Shown: positions 54,790 through 64,000 of the stretch, in pieces
How positions within the stretch are numbered: position 1 is the stretch's first letter
Layout of the letters: each line of letters starts with the position of its first letter
Origin: Stomoxys calcitrans
Taxonomy: Eukaryota; Arthropoda; Insecta; Diptera; Muscidae
Reading direction: 5' to 3'
Length of the DNA: 64,000 nt
NCBI RefSeq assembly: GCF_963082655.1
Contig: NC_081552.1
Location: 50,253,280 to 50,317,279 of the forward strand
The notes under the pieces: generated by a model
Told to the model about the DNA's origin: nothing
What the model saw: the letters and a program-made list of their open reading frames with translations, nothing else
Database searches by the model: none
Position numbers and translations under genes: made by a program

Positions 54790-57785
54790 TTGGCAGTGAA
54801 AAAAAAAACAAGAAACAAGAAAGGCCAGATATTGGCACAAGATAAAAAATCAATTTTAGTTTTTAATAGGCCACGAAAATAAAAATGTAAGTTCCGAGTA
54901 TTTTCAAAGAGAATGGAAGAAAAGCGGAAGAAAAGGAAGCAAAGAAAATTGAAAAAAAGTATTTATTTATAGATAAGAACAATGTTTGACAGCAAGGTTA
55001 AAAAGAAGAGCCCTAAAAGTATGCTATAAAAAATTATTTCAACAGATCCCATTTCATGGTAGAAAGCGATTTAGAAACATTGGTGGTAGCCTTTAATGTT
55101 GGAAAAATCAAAAGAATTTTATTTTCCATACATCGAAAGATCTAAAATTGTGCCTAATAAAGCATCAGAAATTATTTTTGGATTTTAATAATCCACGAAA
55201 ATAAAAAAACTAACATTTTTCAAGGAAAGCAAAATGGAAAATGAAAAAAATATTTATTTGCAGACGAAAACTAGCAAAAATGAAAATAAAAAGATATTTA
55301 TTTAAAGGTAGAAACTAGAAAATAACCTAAAAATAAAAAATTTATTTCAGCATAAATCGTTATTTCTCAGTAAAGAACAATTTGGAATCATAGGTAGACT
55401 CCAATGTAAGAAAAATAAATACAAGTTGTCTAATCAAAGCTAAATCCCATTCAAAAGGCTTAATATATGACTAAAAGCAGGCAGCAAAGACTAACAATGT
55501 AACATAATAATAAAATGTTATATAAAAGATCTAAAAATGTGCTGTAAAATATTTATTTAACAAAACAGCATCATTTAATAGTAAATTTTAATGGTAAAAA
55601 AATAAATACAATTTTGTTTTATTACAAAAGGAAGCTAATGGAAAACCCCATAGTGGTAGGAAGACACCGTAGCGCAAAGGTTAGCATGTCCACCGACGAC
55701 TTGGGTTCCAATCCTGGCGAGACCATCAGAACAAATTTTCAGCTGTGGTTTTCGCCTCATAATGATGGCAACATTTGTGAGATACTATGCCATTTAAAAA
55801 AAAGTCTCGCACTGCGGCACGCCGTTCGGACTCGGCTATACAAAGGAGGTACCTTATCATTGAGCTTAAACTTGAATCGGACTGCACTCATTGATAGGTG
55901 AGAATTTTGCCCCTGTTTCTTAGTGGAATGTTCATGGGCAAAATTTGCAATTTGCAGGTGGACGAATAATACTAAATAAAAAAATAACTAACTTAAAGTT
56001 GTTTTATAAAAAATAAAATAAATTTTAAAAAAACATATTTCTGCCTAAAAGTAGGCAGAAAAATTTTATATACATAAGCCAAGAAAATCGTAGTTTCAAG
56101 CAGAACAAAAAGAAACGAAAAAAAATTTTATGAATTGATAAGAATCAAAAGCCTAGATACACTGTAAAATTTAGCTTAACAAGAGATCACCATTAAAGGT
56201 AGACAAGAAAAATTTTGTTGCTTTTTATATAGGCCGCGAAAATAAAAATCAAAGTATTTTCAATCAGAACAAAAATAAAGCAAAAACAAAATTAAAAACA
56301 ATGTTAACAAGCTCTAAAAAGAGGCTATAAGTAAACTATAAACGATAAATTTCACAAATGTGATGAATTAAAAGCCTTAGCTGGCAGAAAGAATAATAAA
56401 AGATGTTTTATAAAAAACGGAAAACTATTGATAAAAATCATAATTTTTTCAAAAAAGTAGGCAGCACAAATTTTTGGTTTTAATATACCATGGAAATGAA
56501 AACCGTTTTCCATCTGAGCGAGAAGAACAAAGAGTAAAAAAAAATATAAAATTCGATAAAAACCATATTTGTCAGCTGGGTTTTAAAGACAGAGCTAAAA
56601 AATTTACTTCACAAAAAATTAATATTCAAGGTAGGTGACATATGATGTTTTTTGTTGTTAATAGGCCACAAAAATAAACATCAAAATATTTTCAAGGAGA
56701 GCAAAAATAAAAAGCAATGAAAATAGAAAAACTTTTATTTAGAAATAAAACCAGTGTTTGACAGCAAACTCCAAAAAAACCCTAAGAGTATAATAGAAAA
56801 AAATAATTTCAAAGAAGAGAAGAAAAAAGTAATGAAAATAGAAAGAACTTTGTTTAGAAATAAAAACAATTTTTGAATAGCATAAATACAAATATTAATT
56901 AATTTGTTTTTAATAGACCATGAAAATAAACATCAAAGTATTTTGAAGGAAAGCTAAAATAAAAAAGTGATGAAAATAGAAAGACCTATATTTAAATATA
57001 TAAAAGCAGTCTACAAGTTTACCACAAACGACTAATTTAAAAGACGAAAACTATTAAGAGCCTTAGATGGATTTTACAAAAAATCAAACCTAAGCAAAAA
57101 ATATTAATTTCTGTCTGAAAGAAGGCAACAAAAATTTATTTAAATTTTCAATAGCCAAGCAAATAAAAATCGTATTTTTAAGCAGAACAAACAAAAACAA
57201 CAAGATAAATATTTAGGAAAGGATAATAACAATGTTTGTCAGTTAGGTTTAAAAAGAGAGCCTAGAAATATGCTATACAAAATCATTTCATCAAAGGAAA
57301 TTGCTTTCACCAGAGAACAACTTCAAAGTCATGGATGTTAAACTTTAATGTAAGAAAAATTAATAAAATTTGTTTTTCTTGAAAAGGAACATTTATGAAA
57401 GAAGCTAATTTCTACCTAAAATTAGTTTATAATAATTTTTTTATAAGTAGAGCGAAAATAAAAAGGCAAATAATGTAATAATGCAAAATAAAGAACTCTT
57501 TGAAATATTCCTCAATAATTTAATTTGACAAAACCAATTTTTTCCAGTAGAAAACAATTTACGAGTCTTATATGCTAAAACTTTTATGTTAGAAGAAAAA
57601 ATATTTGCTTTTTCACAAAAGAAACCTATTGGAAGAAACGTAATTTCTGCCTAAAAGTAGGCAATAAGGAAAAGTTTTTGTTTTCAAAAGGCATTAAAAT
57701 AAAATTATTTCCAAGGATAGCAAATAAGGGAAAGTAGAGAATTTTGCTAGCAGAGACGTTTAAAAGATTGAGAAGATCTTAAAAT
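54790..57785 (+). repeat. Ancient complex tandem array, A-rich, units of ~155-320 bp
   Basis: A signature of the type TAATAGGCCACGAAAATAAA, then TATTTTCAA(A/G)(G/C)(A/C)GA(A/G)C, then AAAATTTATTTA, then GTTTGACAGCAA, recurs at about 54867, 55188, 56075, 56230, 56484, 56661, 56913 and 57151, with weaker matches near 57440 and 57690. Many units also hold GCCTAAAAGTAGGCA. A SINE at 55658 interrupts it. Units are strongly diverged; no coding signal is seen. Confidence 0.6.
55658..55955 (+). mobile_element. tRNA-derived SINE, full length
   Basis: The head has an A-box (GTAGCGCAAAGGTTAGCATG) and a B-box-like GGGTTCCAATCC. The body has ATGCCATTT, TCTCGCACTGCGGCACGCCG, TTCGGACTCGGCTATACAAA, GGAGGTACCTTATCATTGAG, CGGACTGCACTCATTGATAG and CCCCTGTTTCTTAGTGGAAT, then GTTCATGGGCAAAATTTGC. 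It is inserted in the ancient array, so it is younger than that array. Confidence 0.85.
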
Positions 57786-58479
57786 GTCCTAAAATTATAC
57801 TTTAAAATAAAATTCGTTATTGCTTCTTTCTTTTGGTCACAACATTAACATATATGACACAAAAGAAAATTAGTCTGACGAATTTATAAGATTGAGTTTT
57901 ATAAAAAAAATACATTAAAAAAATTATAGAAAATGTTTTTGTTGTTCGACTTCATTGTCCAGCTGAAACCAACTGGTTTTGTTTTTGTCTCTATTTAGAA
58001 TAAAAAGCCAAATAAAAGCTTTTTTAAGAAGTAAAGGCAATATGTGTTGTGCTGTAAACCTATTGGAGAACGCGATTTCGAAGCTGACCAAAGCTTCATG
58101 ATCAGTCCACTAAGCCCCAAATAAATTATATGTTTCCACCTACTCATTAATTAGTATGCTGTGCTGGGTGTTGCTGATGTTAGATGTTCTTTTTGAGTAA
58201 TTGGCGGTTGATGGTTTACTTTTTTTACTGCGTTCTAAAATGGTTACCCTTATATGATACAATGTTGGTCTCAAAGTGGCATGCTTTTACCGTCGTGGAC
58301 TGATGTTTTGTCAGCTTTGAAATCGCGAGCTGAATAGAACACCAAATATGCCTATACTTTTTAAAAAAAATTTATTTTTTTTGCTTTATTAAAAAACAAA
58401 CCAAAAATAGAAAGCTTAAAACAGAAAATTGTTTGCCTTAAAGTAGGCAACAAAAATTATTTCAGATTGCTATGTAGCA
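57786..58479. other. Single-copy-looking DNA, no gene seen
   Basis: Contains one GCCTTAAAGTAGGCAACAAA motif at 58436. No gene supported. Confidence 0.45.
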
Positions 58480-58735
58480 AAAATGTACGTAGAGCACTTT
58501 GTACACAAATTAACATGGAAAGACAGATGGACGGACAGCTAGACAGACAGTTTAATAGAGAGACAGACAGACAGTTAGACAAACAGACAGACAGACAAAC
58601 ATGTCTACATCTAATCAGGAAGTAATACGATCAGTATAACTAACAATTGGTCTAAGTCTTCTCCTTTTCCGTCATACAAACAAATTAACAAAGTTATAAT
58701 ACCCTGTAACACAGTTGTGGTGTAGGAATTAAAAA
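58480..58735 (+). mobile_element. 153-bp-unit element fragment, subfamily III right end
   Basis: GGAAAGACAGATGGACGGAC, a decayed CAGA/GACA tract, then ACATGTCTACATCTAATCAG, TCTTCTCCTTTTCCG and ATAATACCCTGTAACACAGT, then TGTGGTGTAGGAATT. This matches the right end at 34490-34635. No units precede it. Confidence 0.65.
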
Positions 58736-59284
58736 CCTACATGAACGTTCTATTCTATTTTTACCCTAATGGCTTTTTTCCTTTCTAAACTTTAATGACT
58801 TCAAAATTATATTTGGTCTAGGTTGTAAAATCTTTTCATTCACGTTTTTTTCTCATTGTAAATATTTTATAAAAGAAATGTTTCAAAGCTGATAAGGACA
58901 CGTAATTTTTCTAAAATATAATCAATCATTCTATTTTCAAGATTATAACACGCAGTATATAGTACAGCAAAAATAGAAATGTTGCATTTTTTTAAATGAT
59001 TTTTATTTTAAGCTTACGCTATTAGAACTTTTGTTATAATTAGAATTTTTTAGTAATAGCTTGGGTTGAATATTTTTGGAGAGCGATTTTTTGTCATTAC
59101 CAAATTTTTCAAATATTTAATATAAATCTAGTTCCACCTAAATATATGCAATACAATAAAATGAGAAATGGGGTCTATATTAAAACTGAGGATTTAGTTC
59201 TTTTAATTAATTTTTAGAAATATTAAGTCATATTTTTCTACTATTTACAACAATAATTTAGCATTTAAAACTTTGAAACCATTA
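58736..59284. other. AT-rich spacer, no gene seen
   Basis: No feature supported. Confidence 0.45.
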
Positions 59285-59322
59285 TTTAAATATTTTTTCT
59301 TTTTTTTCAGGTATGTTCCAAT
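59285..59322 (+). promoter_or_regulatory. Candidate recursive splice site (ratchet point)
   Basis: TTTTTTCTTTTTTTTCAG ends at 59310 and GTATGTTCC begins at 59311. A long pyrimidine tract and CAG acceptor are fused to a GTATGT donor. Possible branch points (TTTAC at about 59244) are somewhat far upstream. The same form occurs at 28093/28094 on the same strand, 31.2 kb away. It has no adjacent open exon. Confidence 0.45.
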
Positions 59323-59364
59323 TTTATATATCACATTTTAAATCACTTACTTTATGGTAAGTCT

Positions 59365-59445
59365 GATAGTCTTTTCCCTCATACCAATGAGTGCAGTCCG
59401 GTTAAAATTTAAATTCAAGCGTTCGGTGTCATAGGACGGTGGCCT
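59365..59445 (-). mobile_element. SINE fragment, internally deleted
   Basis: CCAATGAGTGCAGTCCGGTT and AAAATTTAAATTCAAG (SINE 3' body in reverse) are joined directly to CGTTCGGTGTCATAGGACGG (reverse of the tRNA head), so the centre is missing. Confidence 0.5.
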
Positions 59446-59862
59446 CCAAGTTTATTAATCAAATATTTCAACTAACCGTTCAACTTTTGCTGACAAAAGT
59501 TTTCCGCCTAAAAGTATGCATTCCAAAATAAAATTGTATAAAAAATTTTATTTAGAAAATGTATAAGATTGAAGCTCGTTAGGTGCAAAACCTGTTAGGT
59601 ACTCCGGGGTGTACTGGTAATGCTTATGAGTACTACAAATATTAGAAACTTCCCTAGGAGTGCAACCGATTTATAACATCCCATTAGGACTTGGTTAACA
59701 AAGAAGACGCCTTATAATTAAGCTAAAATAGAAAAGGTTAGAGAGGATATAAAGCTTATCTGCAACAAACTATATTTTATTTTATTGGTTGTTTGCGCTT
59801 CTAAAACTTATCGTTATCAGCCTAAAAGTATACAACAAACAATAAAATTTTTATTTTACGAA
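59446..59862. other. AT-rich spacer
   Basis: Carries GCCTAAAAGTATGCATTCCA and GCCTAAAAGTATACAACAAA motifs (59509 and 59820). No gene. Confidence 0.45.
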
Positions 59863-60400
59863 AACAAGAAAAAACGTGCTTAGTTCGGCCGGTCTGAATC
59901 CCATATAACCTCCACCATGTATTGCATTTGTCAAGATGGATAATGTAAGGTCATTACACGAAATCCCTATGGGTTTTTTGTACGCTAGGATAAGAATCGC
60001 GTCGTCTAGAGCCTTAATAAGTGTATACGAGAGATCGGTTTATATGGAGCTATATCAGGTAAAGGACCGATGGAGGTAAATTTGGTTTATCTGTTGATGT
60101 CATAGAAAAAATCACAAGCAAAATTTCAGCCAAATCGGATAAGAGTTGCGGCCTCTAGCGGTTCAAGAAGTATATTCGAGAGATCAGTTTATAAGGGACC
60201 TATATCAGGTTTTATACCAGTTGGTTGGAAGTCATAGGAAAAGTCATCGAGCAAAATTTCAGCCAAATTGGATATGAATTGCGCCCTCTAAAAGCTCAGG
60301 AAGTATATTCGGGAGATCGGTTTATATGAGAGCTATATCTAAATGTGGACTGATTTGGCCCATTTACAATCCCAAACATATGCAAAATTTCAGGCTCCTA
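59863..60400 (+). mobile_element. 153-bp-unit element, diverged subfamily I, left part
   Basis: ACGTGCTTAGTTCGGCCGGT, then CATATAACCTCCACCATG, is the left end. About three units follow with GAGATCGGTTTATATGGAGC, GAGATCAGTTTATAAGGGAC and GGAGATCGGTTTATATGAGA. It is interrupted by an unrelated segment at about 60400; the right end resumes at about 61075. Confidence 0.75.
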
Positions 60401-61074
60401 CCCAGCAGAAAATATTGCACCCTTGGATGCAATAGTGTAAGTTAAAACTATCGCGACATTAGCATACACAGTGGCTTCCGGTATGCATGAGTTTTGTGGT
60501 TGATGTCACTCTTAAATACGATTGATTAAAGATACAAAATGCGCTTCTTGTTTAGCATCAAAAATGGTACATTAGCATCACAAATTTAATTTGCCTTTTT
60601 CATGCAAGTAAAGTTTTCAATGAAAACGCCGTTTTCTGTGATTAATGCCCCAAAAAATAAATGTTTTTTTTTTATTATTTTGTTTTTATGTGCAGTGTGT
60701 ATTAAAAATAATTTGTCATTAACATGCAAAGCTCAGTATTAGATGGCAGTTTATAGTAATTATTTAAAAAATAAATGATATAAAATTAAAGTGTTTAAAT
60801 TTGAATTCTCTCAAAAATCCTTAAGGAATACTGCGTTAAAAAGTATAAACCAACAACAAAAGAAAAAACACAACACGCGCGATAACCTTTTTGTCCGAGT
60901 TCACAAATTCAACAGATGATATTAAACTCTCTTTAAAGCACGCAGATAAAGATCTTTCCAATTTCTAGCTTTCGTGAAGAACGAATTGTTTTTCTTGATA
61001 ATCGTTCAATGAGCCCAAAACACTATTAACATACACAACCGCTGATCAGAAGCAATATGGATGCAAAACAAATT
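60401..61074. mobile_element. Unidentified ~670-bp insertion
   Basis: It splits a 153-bp-unit element between its unit array (CAAAATTTCAGGCTCCTACC) and its right-end block (AATATATATACTTTTTGGGA). It starts near CAGCAGAAAATATTGCACCC and is AT-rich with no open frame. No clear inverted ends or target duplication were found. In this position, copies at 25 and 29 kb carry the GGAC tract, which is missing here. Confidence 0.45.
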
Positions 61075-61175
61075 CGGAATATATATACTTTTTGGGATCA
61101 TAGACGAATATTTCGAGGTGTTACAAACGGAATGACGAAATAAGTATACTCCCATCCTATGGTGGAGTGTATAAA
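61075..61175 (+). mobile_element. 153-bp-unit element, right-end block
   Basis: AATATATATACTTTTTGGGA, TCATAGACGAATATTTCGAG, GTGTTACAAACGGAATGACG and CATCCTATGGTGGAGTGTAT close the element that starts at 59863. Confidence 0.8.
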
Positions 61176-63404
61176 AATACAATATCAGTTATTCTTTGTG
61201 TTTTGTAGTATAAGCATCTAAAAGTAATGTTAGACTAGAACTTGCCCATACCTTCCTCTCTTCCTTCGAGCATCTCACCAGACATAGATATATAGAATTT
61301 TCATAACTTTCATGGCATGTCCTTGTACTAATTTTGGATTTTATTAAATGTCTTCTAAGCCTCTTTTTTTCTTGGCTTCTTTTGTTATAGACATTCTCTT
61401 CTAATCTCTTCTTATGCAAGTCATATACATCAGCACATCACATTATGTTGTGTTTGTCTGCCTTTAGCCCTGGCTGCCTGCCTGCTTGCCTTCGTTATGA
61501 CATTTTAACCCAAAACTGTCAAAATATTTTCATCTCACCAACACAAAACTCATCTAGAAATCATACTAAATTCAAGGATAGCATACCGGGTTTTTTTCGC
61601 AATGTGTTTGCCCATTCTGCCAGTGATTTTTCAACATAAACTGAAATTGATATAATAAAACCTTATCACTCATACTGAAGATGAAATGAGCACAAATTTG
61701 TGTTTTTGTTGTTTCTCAGTCAGTCCTATTGTCAAGAGCAAACAAATAATGAAACCAGTTTCCACAAATAACCCTAAATGTTATGATATTGTGCTTTTGC
61801 TCCTTTTTTGTTTTTGTTTGTTTTTTTGCGCTTTTGGCTGCAGGCTTTGGACTTTGTTAGATAGGGCCATGATGGAATTTGCCAAGTAATGCGATATTTT
61901 TGCCAAAGCGCAGACCGAACTTTTTATAGAATCTTGAAAGCTCTGAAGCTGCAAATACAGCAGTTTAGGCTTTGTCAGACATTTATTAATATATGCGCTC
62001 AAATTAATCCAAATGTGAAATGATGAAGAAGGAAAATGTATCCGAAGGATTGATGGAGGGCATAAATTGAAGTAGTTTGTGGCCATAAAAGGGATAATTG
62101 GTAGGGAAATGACCGACGCTCTAAGTAACTAATACCCAATATAGATGGGATTGGAGTTGAGGATTGCTCTTGCTAAAATATGAAACAAAAGTACGTCTCC
62201 ATCGATGATGGTTTCAAAACCACATCTCAACCATTAAAGGTTCTAAGTCAAAGAAATTTAATGCCTTGCTATTTTGGCCTGTCAACGATGTGTGTGGCGT
62301 GGCCTTAGTCGTCTTTGGAGTAATGGGTTGATTTTTTTCAATTTATTTATTTTTTTATTATGAGGTTTTACACTTGATTGATTTAATAGGGGTTTAAATG
62401 AAAAATGAAGGACGATGTCTATCGAGAAGTAGGCCTCCGCCTTAAAGAAGGCTTTCTTACATGTCATTCTAAAAGTAGGCAACAATTAATATTTGAATAT
62501 TTTACATAAAATATTCAAATTTATCGAAAAAAAAAACAACATTACATTAAAAGGGACATTTTAAGAAATGGAATACGATTACAAAAATGTTTTATGTGAA
62601 TATAAACGATTTAGTTTTTAAATTTGTTTTCAATAATGAAAACTTGTCTAGGAGTTCCCCTGTGATGCATACGAATACGTAACTTTTGTATAGTTTTTGG
62701 TAGAGTTTTATGGAGGCCACTATTGTGAATTCTAATTGCTTTTCTTTAGAAAAATATTAAAATTGTCTAAAAAATACAAAACTATTGCATGATTTTAGGT
62801 TAATTTTTATGGTGGCTATTGTTGCGTTTGTAAGTATGATTCTTTATTGAGATAAAATTGAACTGATTACTTTAGAGTGCCTTTCGTGGCTCTCAATGTA
62901 TATTTTTGGGAGGAATATATAATGTTCTTCTATAACTAATACCTAAAAGCGTGCAAAAGAAACCTACTATATTCAAGAAACCTACTATATTAGCAAAAAA
63001 TTTATAATTTTTATAAGAGGATTTAAATTATTTCTGTTTTCTATCTTAGTCACTTAAAATTTTTTAATCAACCGACCAAAATAGCAAATTAGTATAAGTA
63101 TATCATTAAAATGATATTGTTTTAAAAATGCTTAAAATGGTTTACTTTTTATAATTGAAATAATTAAAAATGCAACGCAAGCCCGCATAAAACTAGACAA
63201 AGCTTTTTGTTTTGTTAAATTTATGATAAATTTGTACGAGTACTACCAAATCTCCCTGAAATTATGCAAGAAAAGAAATATAACCAAATATTATTTTTTT
63301 TAAGTGGCAAGATTGCATTTATTTTTAAAAAACTAAATATTTTTTTTACCATTTTATTTTTAAATATGTTGATTAATTCCTCCTAAAGATGATGTTTTCA
63401 ATTA
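61176..63404. other. Single-copy-looking DNA, no supported gene
   Basis: About 2.2 kb. Contains AAAGTAGGCAACAATTA at 62471. Frames of up to 101 codons on either strand have no features. AT-rich from 62460. Confidence 0.45.
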
Positions 63405-63600
63405 GCAATGTAGCGCAGAGGTTAGCATGTCCGCCTATGACGCTGAATGCCTGGGTTTAAGTCTTGGCGAGAACATAAGAAAATATTTTTAGCGGTGGTT
63501 ATCACTTTCTAATGCTGGCAATATTTGTGAGGATAAATGGTATGACAGCTATGTAAAAAGTTCTTCCCAAACAGGTGTCGCACTGCGGCAAGTCGGTCAT
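63405..63600 (+). mobile_element. tRNA-derived SINE, 3'-truncated
   Basis: The A-box GTAGCGCAGAGGTTAGCATG and CCGCCTATGACGCTGAATGC are good; the B-box is weakened (GGGTTTAAGTCTTGGCGAGA). The body runs through GTGGTTATCACTTTCTAATG and GGTGTCGCACTGCGGCAAGT, then stops and passes directly into the ~130-bp array. Confidence 0.75.
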
Positions 63601-64000
63601 GTTTACCGACCATGGAAAAATGGGGCTCAAATTAAAGGTATTTGGAAGTAGACTACGTATCTGATATCAACATTAGGGACCAACATCTGGGGATCTACCC
63701 CTTTCCCAAAATACCCCACGAACAACAATTTTTTACTGACCATTGCAATATGGGGCTCAAATAAAGGTATTTGGGAGTAGAATACGAATTTGATATCCAA
63801 TTGTAGGATCATGTATTTAGGGCATCACCCCTTCCCCAATACACCCCCCAAAGGGTAAAATTTTTCGACCATGCCAATATGTGGCTGAAATGAATGGCAT
63901 TTGAGATTAAAAAAAGGAATTTGATAACCTATTTTGGGGCCATTTGTTTGGGGGACGCCTCATCGTGTAAACTCCCCTAAACCAATAACAATATGGGGTT
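63601..64000 (-). repeat. ~130-bp-unit tandem array, cut by window end
   Basis: GGGGCTCAAA or its variant starts at 63622, 63752 and 63881 (130 and 129 bp). Each unit also has AAAGGTATTTGG(A/G)AGTAGA, a CAACATCTGGGGATCTACCC-type block and a CCCTTTCCCAAAATACCCC block. It continues beyond the window. The same family is at 10.2, 13.1 and 14.7 kb. Confidence 0.75.

Overview
The window looks like non-coding DNA from a higher fly, most likely a calyptrate/muscid. The evidence is AT-rich DNA, Tc1/mariner remnants, degraded LINE and Penelope-like reverse-transcriptase fragments, a tRNA-headed SINE in many copies, and several large dispersed elements with internal tandem units. I found no convincing host protein-coding exon. 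The longer open frames are chance frames in AT-rich DNA, frames running through tandem repeats, or pieces of transposons. The species is an inference from repeat style, not something read from a host gene. A 200-base run of N (8467-8666) is a scaffold gap.

Layout. 0-8 kb: a ~128-bp tandem array, a 153-bp-unit element, a 227-bp inverted-repeat element with a hammerhead-like core, a reverse SINE, and a dispersed repeat with a perfect 161-bp duplication and a 21-bp-arm hairpin. 9-16.5 kb: AT-rich minisatellite, ~130-bp-unit arrays, 153-bp-unit elements and a mariner remnant turned into a long palindrome. 16.5-25 kb: mostly single-copy-looking DNA, an ancient complex tandem array (18.9-21.7 kb) and a Penelope-like remnant. 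25-37 kb: the densest run of 153-bp-unit elements, including two closely related copies, plus a mariner MITE. 37-48 kb: three blocks of tetranucleotide-derived minisatellite (37.2-38.4, 44.6-47.2 and 47.6-48.2 kb), with LINE pieces between. 48-64 kb: more 153-bp-unit elements, a second ancient complex array (54.8-57.8 kb), SINEs and a ~130-bp array at the right edge.

The strongest overall signal is one superfamily of dispersed elements, present at about 15 places, whose internal tandem unit is 153 bp in at least three clearly diverged subfamilies and on both strands. Its ends are conserved: one end carries a GC-rich hairpin and the other a block containing a GGAC tetranucleotide tract. Two sites (28093/28094 and 59310/59311) have a pyrimidine-rich 3' splice site joined directly to GTATGT. 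This is the form of recursive (ratchet) splice sites in giant fly introns, and it would fit the window lying inside a very long intron read on the + strand.
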